Source of the DNA: Pilatotrama ljubarskyi
Taxonomy: Eukaryota; Basidiomycota; Agaricomycetes; Polyporales; Polyporaceae
NCBI GenBank assembly: GCA_022385805.1
Contig: MU277670.1
Location: 1,025,102 to 1,089,101 of the forward strand
DNA length: 64,000 bases
Reading direction: 5' to 3'
Numbering within the stretch: the stretch's first letter is position 1; each line of letters opens with the position of its first letter. Positions 17,401 to 29,176 of this stretch are shown here, piece by piece. Both the position numbers and the translations under genes were made by a program. The notes below the pieces were generated by a model. The model worked only from the letters and a program-made list of their open reading frames with translations. It did not search any database and was not told the origin of the DNA.

Positions 17401-18614
17401 AGTACTGCCTCGCCTGAAGCTCCTCCACATCCTGCCGATGTCGATACATGTTCAGCGGATTCTCCGCCCCTCCCAGAACCGACTCCCCCGTCTGCTGCGG
17501 GGCAACGGGTGCAAGGGGAGGCGTTCCCAGTACGACCGATAGCCCCGAGGACGATGGCGATTCGTCCACCTCTGATTCGCTGTCCCATGGCGAGAGCGAG
17601 GGCGTGCTGCCGTCGCTGCGCGTTTCCCACCGCTCGACAGTGCTCCCTGGTGGGAGGCCGTATACACCCTTCCAATGTTCGCCTTCAAAGGGCTCCTCGG
17701 CGAGGATGTCATTCCAAGTCAGCGTGGGTTTACCGTGTTGCGGATTCTCAATTCTCTGGATGATGGTTTCTGCGTCCTCGAGCGTTGAAGGTGTCGGAGG
17801 ATTGGACAGGAGTGTCTAGCGTCGGCGCACAGTCAGGAGACGCCAGCTCGAGGGAAGCGGGGGCCGCTTACGAGGAACTTGAGGTGGTCTGGCAGACGCG
17901 AGTGCTGTATACTCGCATCGAGATCATCGTTGGCTTTTGTGTGGGCCTTGAGCTTGGCGTAGGTTTTGTCGAGGGCGTCCCCCAGGATGTCGAACGAGTT
18001 GATGCGTGCCTTCTTAGCGTGACTACACAGAATCAGCCGTGAACACAGTCCTTGTGTTATCGAGCATACCCTCTCATGATCCGGTCAACCGTTTGGAAGC
18101 CTGTACTACCGGCGGGGCGGATGGTGGAGTCCAGGCTCCTCGCGACATACTCCGCCGCAGCCTGGAAGTCCTCGGCGTCGACGGCCGGGGTTATTCCAGT
18201 CAAGTGGGAGACTAGGGATTCACAGAGGGGCAGCAAACGAGATGCATGGCGAGTAGGGGCGCGTTGGGAGAAGCGAGAAATAGGTCGTCTGGTAGAGGCG
18301 CTGGAGATAGGTCGTACAGATGCGCTGGATGGTGGTCGGACGGAGGCACTGGAAGCAGGTCTTAGAGGGGCACTCTGGGAGGATCTGATGGCAGCGCTGG
18401 ATGGGGGACGAGTCGAGATGCTCGAAGGAGGGCGCATGGAGACACTCGAGGGAGGACGGGTTGCTGAAGCACTGGAGGGTGGCCTGGCGGAGGAAGCACT
18501 GAGCAGGGGCGAGGCGGCGGAGTACCACCCGTCCTCGTCGACGCGCAGGGCCACATTGGACGGAGGTTTGATCGTGGGCCGGGCAGGCTTAGGTCTCGAG
18601 CCAGATGGTTGCAT
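14405..18614 (-). CDS. GCP5: Gamma-tubulin complex component, GCP5-like (Spc97/Spc98 family)
   Basis: Large multi-exon gene encoding a Spc97/Spc98-family protein of the gamma-tubulin ring complex, which nucleates microtubules at the spindle pole body. The N-terminus (about 185 residues from 18614) is a Ser/Pro/Arg repeat region. It is followed by a helical region including RHRQDVEELQARQYWRPEW, a block I associate with GCP5. The GRIP1 region contains ALPDEFFVEDNEVVMLDPDFW, typical of GCP5/6-type members. GRIP2 follows, with the HFMNSAFRD motif. The C-terminus has HYTECFVSF and an acidic DEESSDEDDEE insert. GCP5 is favoured over GCP2/3/4 because of the FF(V/I)xx...DFW signature; GCP6 is the main alternative. 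N-terminal exon borders are approximate. An Ala/Arg-rich middle segment is unusually GC-rich. Confidence 0.78.
18291..18485 (-). repeat. Octapeptide tandem repeat in the GCP5-like N-terminus
   Basis: Eight or so imperfect units of 24 bp encode the octapeptide RPPSSASx, with variants such as RPPSSVSM, RPPSSIST, RPASSASV and RPISSAST. They lie at about residues 44-108 of the GCP5-like protein. The units are in frame and keep RPxSS, so they are under coding constraint. Ser clusters next to Arg/Pro are plausible kinase sites, but that is inference. Confidence 0.75.
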
Positions 18615-18976
18615 GTTGTCTACAGACGGCTTAGGCTCCGAATTACTGGTGAATACCGATGCGCTTACTTGGTACTAATTGGCCGTCTGCCAATACAGTC
18701 GTCTTACTGGAAACACACCTAGAGTATTGTGTACATAGGCGAGGTGGCTTCAGAACCAGTGTGGCTTCCGGAGCCTACCAGTGCACACATGCGCAGACTC
18801 AGGGCCGTCTGCAGAGAGACAGCTGGGGGCGCGGTGGTGGCTGAGACTGACCACGCCGATCGAGTGTGACTGGTCGCGGCTGTCACGCGTACGGGAGACG
18901 CGTAACTGTCACGTCTTGGAGCGTTTTCCTGTAGCTCACCTCCAGCACTGGTTCTCCCTCCTTCACGTCGACGACG
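18615..18976. promoter_or_regulatory. Divergent promoter region (GCP5-like / MGM101)
   Basis: About 360 bp between divergent start codons. No clear TATA box on either strand. Expected to hold both promoters and 5' UTRs. Confidence 0.35.
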
Positions 18977-20095
18977 ATGGCGAGCAGACTGCTGAACAGA
19001 CTCTCCACCAGCACCCGTATCTCAGCCGCCTCTCTGAGGTCGTATGCGACGGCCCCGCCCTCCCCGTCAACCACCATTCTCCCCGCTCGGCGCACGACAG
19101 TCAGGAAAGCACCTCTGGTCAAAACCCCGGCTGCCTCAGCGAGCACCACCGTCGGCCGCGGCAACCCTCGCATCGTCGACTCCCTCCCTACCACCGCAGA
19201 CGAAGTAGACATCGCCGCAGAGGTGTTCTCCGCCCCGCCAGAGAGCGTGCCCTCGTCTTCTGCGCTCCGCCAGACCGCCTCCTCTCCTCCCGCTTCCTCG
19301 AGGCCGCCTGCGCAGGACCCCCCTGCGTACCCTGCGGAGTTCGCGGAGAGCTCCGCCATCAATGGCTCCCCGAACGACCCGTCGCACCCCGACTGGTCCA
19401 GGAGCTACTTCGGGCTGTCCACCCAGCCGTTCCCCCAGGAAGTTTCGGAGGTGCTCATGACACCGGTCGACCCACTCGACGTTGAGATCAAGCCAGGTTC
19501 GTCGCAGTTTTGTATCTCCTTGTATGGCGAAGTTGACTAGGTTATAGACGGCTTGATTTACCTCCCCGAGATCAAGTACCGGCGAGTCCTCAACAAGGCC
19601 TTTGGCCCTGGTGGATGGGGCCTCGCGCCCAGGAGCGAGACGAACGTAGGTCCCAGGGTCGTCAGCAGGGAGTACGCCCTCGTGTGCCTCGGCCGGTTAG
19701 TACCGTCTTTCCCACCTTCTCCCACACGCTCTTGCTAAAGAGTTTGCCTGCGCGACGTTTAGGCTGGTAGCGATCGCGCGCGGGGAGCAAGAATACTTCG
19801 ACCCGAACGGGATCCCGACCGCGACCGAGGCCTGCAAGAGCAATGCGCTCATGCGCTGCTGCAAGGACCTCGGCATCGCGAGCGAGCTCTGGGACCCGCG
19901 CTTCATCCGCGAGTTCAAGGCAAAGTACTGCGTCGAGGTCTTCGTCGAGGATGCGCGGACCAAGAAAAAGTGCGTTTCTGCTCTCCCCCCCCCTTGTCTG
20001 GATGGATGGAAGACTGACTGTATGTGCATTACAGGAAGAAGCTGTGGAGGCGTAAAGACCAGCCTCCGTTTGAATATCCGTACAAGGAGACTTAG
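18977..20095 (+). CDS. MGM101: Mitochondrial genome maintenance protein Mgm101
   Basis: Rad52-like single-strand annealing protein of the mitochondrial nucleoid, needed for mtDNA recombination and repair. The first 30 residues ([20 protein letters not shown]) form a Ser/Arg-rich mitochondrial presequence. A Pro/Ser-rich linker follows. The conserved core starts with [18 protein letters not shown] and [20 protein letters not shown], then [45 protein letters not shown] and [20 protein letters not shown]. It ends [19 protein letters not shown], as in other fungal Mgm101. Introns lie at about 19496-19546, 19696-19763 and 19971-20034. Length (about 310 residues) fits the family. Confidence 0.94.
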
Positions 20096-20335
20096 AGCAC
20101 CAGTCCCACGCGTCCACTGCTTCGCCTTCATTCCTGGCATTGTACATTACCGCATAGCATATCCACCGCTCTACTGATACCGACTAGTGCTCTGACCGAG
20201 GCTGTCATAGACGATAGATATTAGTAGCAGCGATATTACAGGAGTACATCCGCCGAAACTGGCGTGCAGTACACCCAACCAAGCACCCGGGATAAGTTAC
20301 GGCAAGGTCATCCGCGCTCGTCCGACACCCCACCT

Positions 20336-21597
20336 CTACTTCTTCGCGTTCTTGCGCTGCTTGTTCTTCCCTTTGCTCGGGCTTGTCGTGGCCGCATTGG
20401 CAGTCGAGCTTCCAGTCGTAGAACCCGCCTCCACCGCCTTCGGCGTCTCCTTCTCCGCAGGCTTGGTAACAGGCTGAACTTTGGGTTTGGGATCGCGGTG
20501 GAGGATGCGCATGACGACGCTCGCGATCATGCCCGACGCGATCATCAGCACCCAGCGCGGGAAGCGGTTCACGAAGTTGAACATCCGCGTTGTCGCGAGC
20601 GCGTAGTAGTGCAGGATCCACTCCCTGCGCCCGCCCGCCGTCTTCAGTCTCGCTGCTCTCCGGAGAGGGGGAGGGACGTACCGCTTTCCGCCTGGCGCGA
20701 AATTGGTCTTCCACGGGGGCGTGTTCCGCCAGAGTTCCTCGACGAGCAGCTCGCGCAGGAGCTCGGGCGTGATCCGCACGCGGTCTGCTTTGTAGAACCG
20801 GAGCGTCTGCCCTCTGTCCGTGAGCACCACCAAGTACGGGCCCCTACACACAGGCGCACGCGTTCGAGTCAGCACGGTCAAACAGGAGGAGGAGGGAGGA
20901 AGGGGGACGTACGACCAGACGCCCCACTTGGTGGTGAGGTAGGTGACGTTGAGGTAGTCGATGCGGCCCCAGCGCACGTTCGGGAGGTCGCCCGCGATGA
21001 CGGTCCGGTTGTACGCCTCGTCGAAGCTCTCGTCGACGAACTTTGAGATCGCGTTGTTCTGGCCCGCGGTCACCGAGCTGCACGCACGCATCGCACACCC
21101 GTCAGTCACTCCCTCCGGGCCAGGGGGCATGAAGAGACGCACATGATGAGGAACCACACCCGCTCCTTCTCCTCCTCCTCCGTGAGGGGCTCGCGCACGA
21201 CCACCTCCTCAAAGTTCTCGTCCGTGATGATGGGGATGCGCGGGTCCCACGGCGACGCCGCGCCCCGCGCGACCGCCTCGCTGATGTTCACGCCCATCTT
21301 CCCGAACAGCGCCGCCACCGGGCCCGCCGTCAAGAGTCGGCTCACGTCAAACAGCGACGTGAGCCCGGAGAGTCCGCTCGCGCTGCCGCTCGCTGGGGGG
21401 TTGTTCGGCACGGCTGCTTGGGGCGGGGGCGGTGGGGCGGCGGCGGCGGGACGCTCGAAGGTTTGTGCGGGGGGCACTTGGGCGGGCGGGGCGTTTGGCG
21501 GGATGGGTTGCCCGGGGCTCCAGCCTGCTGAGAAGTACTGCGCGCTCGCGGACGCGGCGCATAGGAGCGAGGGAAGGAGTATCGAGGAGAGCTTCAT
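20336..21597 (-). CDS. Secretory-pathway thioredoxin-like membrane protein (fungal)
   Basis: Four exons encode about 350 residues. Residues 1-20 (MKLSSILLPSLLCAASASAQ) form a clean signal peptide. A Pro/Ala-rich segment leads to the conserved part: WDPRIPIITDENFEEVVV, WFLIM, a helical DEAYNRTVIAGDLPNVRWGRID, VTYLTTKWGVW, then GPYLVVLTDRGQTLRFYKA. This is a thioredoxin-like strand order without a CxxC. A transmembrane helix (RWVLMIASGMIASVVMRIL) precedes a short Lys-rich cytosolic tail ending NAKK. Topology is therefore lumenal thioredoxin-like domain plus a C-terminal anchor, probably in the ER. The last intron is easy to miss because the frame stays open through it; GKREWILHYY is the spliced join. 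No named family member is recognised. Confidence 0.75.
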
Positions 21598-22326
21598 CGT
21601 TGTGTGCGTTCGTATGAGCAGTCGTTACGATTCCAGCGGTCGTGTGCGCACTGAGGTGTTGTCGGCGCTGAGCGACTGGGCACACTTGCTGGCAAGAGTG
21701 AGACCGCACCAGCAGATGAAGGTGGAGGCAGAGGTGCTGGAGCTAGGCGGAGCTCCGAGCAGGAGTGAGCTCGCGCGAACTCTATACGCTGGACGCGCGG
21801 CTGTAATCGCGCGCCATGCCACGGTGTGAACGAGAGATAAGCGTGCCTGATCCAGAGCATATTGTCTTCAATTATGTTTCTCCTGATTGCGCGAGGGGTT
21901 CATCTGATATTCCTCGGCCTTGGAAGAGGGGCGCGAGTGGTTCGTCTAGGGTGCGGAGTGTCACTGGACATCGCATGAGGCATCGAGGAGGTCGTCGAGG
22001 AGGTCGAGGAGGGGCTCGCAACGATGTGCGGTGGTCGGGCCGACCGTCAGAAACTCGCATTTTGCAAGACTATGCCCGAGAAAGGGCATAGCAGCCACAA
22101 AATGCGCGACGGGGGGCGCGCAGAAGCCGTGGAAAGTGCCGCCAGGTCTGAGTGTCTCCGACTGTCTCGTTCACCTGCTTCCTCCGCCCTCCGCCCGCCC
22201 AAGATACCCTCGGACTCTCGCTCAGATATCTGCGGGGTGCTCGTACGACTGAACTCGTTTGATCACTAAGCCCGGTTCTCCCTGGTGCTCATTCCAGCCA
22301 AGTACCTGGCGGAGGTCCACGTACCC
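21598..22326. promoter_or_regulatory. Divergent intergenic region upstream of KEX1
   Basis: About 730 bp between divergent genes. It contains short GGAGGTCG-type purine repeats near 21985-22015. Open frames are short and overlap each other on both strands. It presumably carries both promoters. Confidence 0.35.
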
Positions 22327-24816
22327 ATGCGCGTCTTCTTCCCCGCACACCTGCTCTCCCTTCTTCTCTCACCACTACTCTACTTCCCTTCGAGTTCTGC
22401 GGCACCCACAGATGGTAAGCTACTGCCATCTCCCTCTTCTACGCTGCTGCGGTTCACCGTGACGCCGTTCCACAGTACCCTCCGCCGCATCTTTCTACGT
22501 CTCGCGCCTCCCGGACCTCCACCAGGATGAGACCCGCCCCTTGCGCATGTACGCAGGACATCTGTCCTCCGACCCGGACGCGGGGACGTCAGAACCCACA
22601 GATGTCACTGCGCATTTATACTTCTTCATGGTGAAGGCGCGCCGCACAGCGGACAAGGAGCGCATCATCTTCTGGCTGAACGTGAGTCTCGCCCATGTCC
22701 TTGACAGTATGAATCGCGGCCTCGTGCTGAGAGGGACTGCCGCTAGGGAGGACCGGGATGCTCGTCCTTTGACGGTCTCATGATGGAGATTGGTCCGTGG
22801 CGGACCGACGGAAAGGGAGGTCTGAGAACGGTGGAAGGTGGCTGGGAAGAGTACTCGACTGTGGTCTTCAGTGCGTCGTCTGCTCCTGTCTTCCGTCCGC
22901 CGCTCATTGCATTGCTGAACAGTTGACCAACCCGCGGGGACCGGCTTCTCGTACGCACCGTCCAACAAGTACGACCACGAACTACCCGAGGTACATACCA
23001 TGTCTCTCTGTACCACCACGCCGTGTAATGACTACCACAGGCCTCCGCGCATTTCGTAGAATTCCTCCGGAATTTCTACAGGGTATTCCCCGAATACCAG
23101 AACGTCGACGTGAGCCTCCTATCCCGTCCTGACTGCAGCGCGAGCTCCCTGCTGAACGTCAGATAGGCGTACCTTGCGGGCGAGAGCTATGCGGGGCAGT
23201 ATATCCCGTACTTTGCGGACGCCATCCTCAGCTCGAAGCTCAGGATCCCGCTGAAGGGCGCTGCGATTGGGAACGGATGGACTGACGCGCGGAGGCAGTA
23301 CCCGTCGTACCTAGACTACGCCGTCAAGCACGGCATAGTCGAGGTTGGCACCGAGGTAGGCCCGTGATCCTTGGGATATTGAATGCACGACTGAAGTTGT
23401 CCGCCTCACGACACAGCAATATAAACAAGGAAAGGACATCACAGATCAGTGTACGCGAGAACTGGCCAAATACACGAACCTCGAGCCCGTGCACGTCGAC
23501 ATCTGCGAGAACGTCATGATGACCGTCACTGCAGGTAGGAATCATATGTAGGTGCTCTTCAGGTTCATACGAGCGAGCGATAGTTGACACGGCATAAGCG
23601 TGAACGGGACTGAGAAGTGTATCAACATCTACGACGTGCGTCTCGAAGACGACAACCCGCAGTGCGGGATGAACTGGCCCCCGGACCTGGGCGACGTCTA
23701 CAAATACCTCGCGGTACGCGCAGGATCTCCACCGAACGTCTTTCAACACATATATGCTCATGCCTTGCACTCTAGCGGAGGGACGTCGTCCAAGCCATCC
23801 ACGCCTCCACCGTCCCCGGGACGTGGGTCGAGTGCAAGAGCCGTGTCCACAGCGAGTTCTCGACGCGTCGGTCTAACTCGTCCATCACTGTTCTCCCGCG
23901 CGTGCTCGAGCGGATCCCGGTGCTGCTCTTTGTTGGAGACCAGGACCTGATCTGCAACTATGTCGGTATCGAGAGCATGATTCAGGCTATGCATTGGAAT
24001 GGTGAGACGGGACTTGGGGTGAGTGTGGATTGTGGGTTTTACAGCGGGGGCTGCTATGCATGCCACAGGAAATTGACCCGTATCGTTTGCAGAAAGTGCA
24101 GACCCAGTCGTGGACCGTGGACGGGAACCCAGCAGGAACATGGGTCGGCTCGCGCAACCTCACCTACGTGAAGGTCCGTCTTGGCCCTCCCCTCCATTTT
24201 TGCTCGCACCTCTTACGCCCTCTCGGACAGATCTTCAACGCCTCGCACATGGTCGGCTACGACGTCCCGCACGTCACTCACGACATGATGCTGCGCTTCA
24301 TGGGCGTGAACTTCAGCGCGATCGTCGACGGCTCAGCGCGCATTCCGAGCGCGGTCGGCGACGACGCGAAGCCGCTCCCCGCCCTTCTGGACGACGTCCC
24401 AACGAGCACACCCGCCCCGAGTAAGAGTCCTGAGCAGGATAAGGCGATGTGGGAAGGTGCGTTATTGCCGCGATTTGCTCTGCGAAAGCTGATGTGGGGC
24501 CTTGGTAGCATACTATAATGCGGGCTCGGCCGCGCTCGTACTCGTCCTCATCGCTGTGCTCGTCGGGGGGTTCCTATGGTGGCGCTCACGGCGCGGCCGC
24601 AAACACGCGCTCTCGCTCTCGCTATCGACGCACGAAGAGAACATCCCGCTCAACTCGTCGATAGGCGGAGACCGGGACGGGGATGAGGACCGAGAGCGGG
24701 GCTTCCGGCCGAGAAAAGGGAAGGAGCGAGCGGGGTCGTTACCGGAGCAGGAGGCGATATTTGACGTGGGCAGCGACGATGAGGATGGGAGGAGTGCGAG
24801 GGGGGAGAAGGTATAG
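22327..24816 (+). CDS. KEX1: Pheromone-processing serine carboxypeptidase Kex1
   Basis: Golgi-membrane serine carboxypeptidase (family S10) that trims C-terminal Lys/Arg after Kex2 cleavage. A signal peptide starts [20 protein letters not shown]. Catalytic elements are visible: oxyanion and substrate loop [11 protein letters not shown], nucleophile Ser in [12 protein letters not shown], Asp in [12 protein letters not shown], and His in [13 protein letters not shown]-glycosylation sequons occur (NGT, NSS, NAS, NFS). One transmembrane helix ([19 protein letters not shown]) is followed by RSRRGRK and an acidic cytosolic tail ([10 protein letters not shown]). This is the Kex1 layout, not that of vacuolar carboxypeptidase Y. 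About nine introns. The helix is split from the catalytic part by an intron near 24456-24510. Confidence 0.92.
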
Positions 24817-25569
24817 CTCGGGCTTGGACTGTCGTAGGTGTAGAGTATCTCCGTTTTATGGGATTTTAGGATGGTTCTGCCACGGCGAACAGCGTACTAT
24901 CTACTGTACGTGGTAAAGACGTCGTTTGTTGTTCTAGTCACCTGGGAGAGGTGCACACATCAATTTATGGTATCCTCAAGCTCGCCGCGCGGAGTCCTCT
25001 GGACACACAGTAAGCCATTATCATCCTAAGCTATTTCGCTAGAGACATCGGAGAATTCGAAACTGCTTTATTGGTGCTCAAGGATACGGCCAAGAGACAG
25101 GATATGGAGGACACATGGATGGATCTGTATGCGTTATGGTTTCACCAAACCGTCACGGCCACATAGTGGCACCCCGTCCGGAGACGAGGGTGTACGGAAA
25201 GTACAGGAATATAACGCCGCGCCGCCGCCCAACTCGACCCCTCCGGCGAATCGACACCCGAAGGCGGACTCAGCCGTTAGCGAGGGGGAGCCGGACGACG
25301 ACGCTCGCTCTTGTGAGCGCCCCGAGGGACGCCTCGCTCCGCCAACTGTGAACGACGTCAACAGGCGAGTGAACGCCTGGGCCCGCGCAGGGCGGGCTGA
25401 CGCTTCGGAGGTTGGAACGGACACTGGGGAGACGCGATGCAAAATGCGCGGTTATATAGGCCAAGGGAGGCGGAGTTCGAAGTTGCGATGGTGTTGTTTG
25501 GCTCGCGAGTGTGCAGCCACCGACGCGTCTGGTCCGAGTCGCGCTCGGTGCCAGTGATCTACGCTCAAC
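24817..25569. other. Intergenic region KEX1-SPC19 with a TATA-like box
   Basis: About 750 bp between two plus-strand genes. A TATA-like gttatatagg lies at 25451-25460, about 110 bp before the SPC19 start codon, so it may set the SPC19 promoter. Open frames in 25130-25560 overlap on both strands and have no recognisable content. Confidence 0.4.
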
Positions 25570-26364
25570 ATGGAGAAGAGCCACAGAGCGTCGAGGCTGT
25601 CAGTCCATCCGAGGCTGGCTCCGAGGGAATCGGTCTTTCCGGGAAACCCGGATCTGTACAGAACAGTCGACACAAACGCGACATGCAGTCCATACTTGCA
25701 GGAATGCGTGATGGCCATGGAGGACTGCTGCGACGAGGTGGGCCAGTTGGGACTGCTCGAATATGCTCGCATTGATGGCAGATTGCACAGGCACATGAGG
25801 CACAGGTGCTGCTCAGAGAGGGAGCGTACGACCTCCCACGGATCAGCAAAGTGCTGCAGAGCGAACGAGTGCGTCTGTGACCGCTCTCACCTGCAGCCGC
25901 CCACGCTCAGCTCGGTCCCAGGTGTTCCTGCTCATTGACGAAAGCACCGTGCGCAGGTACAAGGCGGACTTGACAGACGAGATTGAGCCGCAGATCAATG
26001 AGCTCCTCTCTCGCGCCGAGAAAGGGCTTCAGATCCTGTTGAAAAAAGAGAACATGCTTCAAGCCAAGGTGGATCCTTCTTGTAGGCGTCAGTTAGGACC
26101 ATCTGTTGATACGGACACTCTGCCCTAGGTCGAAGCGTCCCAATCGCGCCCGTCTTCTAGAGCAGCGGCCCACACGGCCGGTATGAATAAGCTCGACGTG
26201 CGTCGGATGCAGATGCTTGCTCGCCAGCGGCAGAAGCTGGAGGAAGAGCTTGCAGCTCTGCAAGCCGAGGTCGACGCCATGGTACTTCTTCTGCGGAGCT
26301 ATGTTCGCACCTTGCTGATGCCCCCTGCCACTTCTCATAGGAGCTGAATGCGATGAAGAAATAA
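25570..26364 (+). CDS. SPC19: DASH/Dam1 complex subunit Spc19
   Basis: Subunit of the DASH/Dam1 ring that couples fungal kinetochores to microtubule plus ends. Six exons join in frame. The N-terminal part has ESVFPGNPDLYRTV and YLQECVMAMEDCCDEAHEAQ; the join after DE restores frame. It continues with VLLREGAYDLPRISKVLQSER, then VFLLIDESTVRRYKADLTDE, IEPQINELLSRAEKGLQIL and LKKENMLQAK. A C-terminal coiled coil follows (LARQRQKLEEELAALQAEV) and the protein ends ELNAMKK. Length (about 165-170 residues) fits Spc19. Introns are as short as about 50 bp and occur every 15-50 codons, which hides the gene from simple frame scans. Convergent with the gephyrin gene, 96 bp between stops. Confidence 0.83.
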
Positions 26365-26460
26365 TCGCCGATACCATCTGCATGATATACCGTCCCAGCA
26401 CCATTTCCATGTTGTACAACCACCCAGTGTACTGCTAGTCTTTCTTTCCCGCCTCAGAGC

Positions 26461-28964
26461 CTACTCCATCTGCAACTCGCTGATAATGATAGCTTCAACG
26501 ATATCACCGATCTCCAGCTTGCTCGGCCCCTTCTCTCCTCTAGCAGGTAGTGCAATCAGTCCATTGGCACCTTTAAGGCTCGCCACTCGGCTGGAGCGCT
26601 GGCCGCCGGTGCTGTATGCCTTGAAGCCCGCTGGACTCGCCTTGATGATCGCGCGGTGGTACTCCGGGCGTGGGTCAAGTCGCATGGATTCTTGTATCTG
26701 CAGCGAGTCGTGATAGGTGAGGATCGATCATCACGCGGTATACACAGCAGCAGAACACGCACCTGTACCCTCACACTTGGCAACCGACACCTCGCCTCCG
26801 GCCACCCGCCCAGCCTCCTCAACGCCGGAATGACGAAAACATGGAACATGACGAGCGCGCTCGCCGGGTTGCCCGGAAGCGCAAACACCGGCACGCGCTC
26901 GCTGCGCCCGCCGGGTGTCGGGACGGTCGCGAACGTCGTCGGCTTGCCGGGCTTGACCTTCACGCGCCCAAAGTGCACGATGCCGCCGAGGTGCCGCTCG
27001 AGCACGGGTTTGAGCAGGTCGCCGACGCCCATGGACGTGCCGCCCGTCGTGAGCAAGAGGTCGGCGGACTCCAGCCCTTTGCGGAGGACCGCGACGTGGG
27101 CCTCGAGGCTGCGATAGCGGTGAGTGGGAAGGGCGAAGAGCAAAGGGAAGGGGATGGGTGGCTTACTTGTCGGGGACGATGCCGAGGTCGATGACTTCAT
27201 ATCCGAGACCTTCTATCGCCGCTTGCAGTGAAGGGCGATTTGTGTCCCAGATACCTCCCCATCCGTCTCCCGGAAGTGGGTGTGGCGACTGCAGGTCCAG
27301 CAGTTCGTTGCCCGTGCTCAGCAGTGACACGACCGGCTTCCTGACCACATTCACCTGTGCTACCTGTTAGTCATTCCTGCGCCTTTCAGCTTATCGCACA
27401 CGCACCTTGGTCCGCCCAACGAACGCAAGCGTCCCGATCTCCCCGCCGGCACTGCTCACTACTGTGCCTCTCTCAAGTACCAGCTCGCCCTGCCGGACGT
27501 CCGATCCCGGCTCACGCACGTTCTCCCCTTGGGGCACCTGCGCGAGCGTCTCGATCTCGTCCTCTTCGTACTCTTCGCCTGACGGCGTGCGCTGCGTGCT
27601 GTGCAGGCGCGTGTCCTCGACCATGATCACTGCGTCTGCGCCCGCAGGGAGTGGGCCGCCGGTGTTCACGCGGAAGACGGTGCCGGGCGGAAGCGGGACG
27701 GAGAGCGAATGCGTGCGGGAGCTGAGCACTTTGTAGATCCCTGGTGGGTCAGTCGCTGTTATACGCGCGTGAGCGTCAGTCGCAAGCAGGATTAAAAAAC
27801 CATCTGGGAGACCTACAGCGCAAGGCGTACCCGTCGACGTTGGTGCTGTAGGTCGAGGGCACGTTCCGTGGTGCGCGCACGTCCTCTGCGATGACATGAC
27901 CTCGTAGCCTTGGGGTGACCTGCAGCATAAAGGGTGAGTCGCTCTACCACCTGATCCTCATAACAAGACTCACCGGCTCCTCATAGACAGGCAACGGCTG
28001 AATTTCTCGCAGGATGCTCAGGTATGCCTCGGCGACCGAGACGAGCGGGTACGGCGACTCGCGATGGCGCGCGTGAGCTACACAAGGGAAGGGTTTATAT
28101 TACACTCCGTTACAGATAGTACAACAGCTATCTCCTACCTGGTAGCGACGGGTCATGCGATAGTACACTCCTCGGTTGGGGCGGCGCATGTCCATGGTCG
28201 TGGTGATGATGGTGATGATGATTCGCCCCCGCACTACTCCTCGAGCTCACACTCGCCCCACTCACCGACCCCTCCGGAATGCGCACACCCTCAGCAGCGA
28301 GCTGCGCATGGACCGCGCGTCCTGATCCCCCACGGACGAGCTCGAGCGCGTGGTCGACGACGCCGGCGGTCAAGAGTGCGGCCAGATTTTCTTGCACGGC
28401 CTTGACGCTCCCGGGGAGGGTGACGACGAGCGTGTGTCTGATCGTGCCCGCGACCGGGCGCGAGAGCGCCGCCAGCGGGGTGGCTTTGAGCGACGCGGAG
28501 AGCAGGAGGTGGACTAGTCCGGGGGCTTCGCGCTCGAGGAGGGGTTTGATCGCCTGGTACGGAGGAAGCCGTCATCGTAGCGTATCGAAGGGCGTGTGCA
28601 CACAGATACAGTACGCTAAGTGCGCAGGAATAGTGGCAGACGCGAACGCGCTCACCTCCGGAGTCCTATCGCGCACGCCAAAGCCCGTTCCACCAGTGGT
28701 CACGATCCAGTCGACATCGCCCTGATCGCACCAGCCGAGGACGACCGTACGAATGCGGATATCGTCGTCCGGCACGATGACGAGGTGCCTGCACACGTAT
28801 CCGTTCTGTGTGAGGATGCTCTGGATGACGGGCCCGGAACGGTCGGCGGACGTGTCCGCCGCGGCGGTATCGCTCACTGACGAACATGTTCGCGTTTACG
28901 TTAGCTCATTGCGCTCGAATGAACGGCACGAACCTGTAAGGATCGCCACTCTCGCACCGGACAT
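26461..28964 (-). CDS. Gephyrin-type molybdenum cofactor biosynthesis protein (Mog-MoeA fusion)
   Basis: Bifunctional enzyme for the last steps of molybdenum cofactor synthesis, equivalent to gephyrin, plant Cnx1 and Aspergillus CnxE. Start is at 28964: a short exon MSGARVAILT joined to VSDTAAADTSADRSGP. The N-terminal MogA domain (adenylylates molybdopterin) has VDWIVTTGGTGFGVRDRTPE. A linker holds a histidine run. The C-terminal MoeA domain (inserts molybdate) has VPSTYSTNVDGYAL, VFRVNTGGPLPAGADAVIMVEDT, VSLLSTGNELLD, WDTNRPSLQAAIEGLGYEV, LLLTTGGTSMGVGDLLKPVL, FGRVKVKPGKPTTFA and PVFALPGNPASALVMFHVF. The order Mog then MoeA matches gephyrin and is opposite to plant Cnx1. Presence suggests the fungus makes molybdoenzymes such as nitrate reductase or sulphite oxidase. 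Confidence 0.92.
28188..28223 (-). repeat. Histidine tract in the gephyrin linker
   Basis: A CAT/CAC run encodes seven consecutive His, then DHGH, in the linker between the Mog and MoeA domains. It is in frame and sits in a Ser/Pro-rich region. It could bind metal ions or be neutral triplet expansion; the sequence does not decide. Confidence 0.7.
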
Positions 28965-29176
28965 GGTGGTAGGGAGAAGAGTTGGCGGGGGTCGACTTCG
29001 CAGGGTTCCTAGACGTCATAGCAGGGCGGGTGCAGTGCGGCCCGCGCATATACTCATAGTTGCGGTCAAGCTCGGGCAGCCTGAGGAACGTCCGTGTCGT
29101 GTGCATACACGGCAGCAGCAGCTGTTGTGGCATTGCAAGGTGAAGCAGGTGTAGGTACAGCGACATGGACGCACTA

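Noticed and set aside
21950..22030. GGAGGTCG-type purine repeats as a regulatory array
   Set aside because: Few, imperfect units in a GC-rich promoter; no evidence of function.
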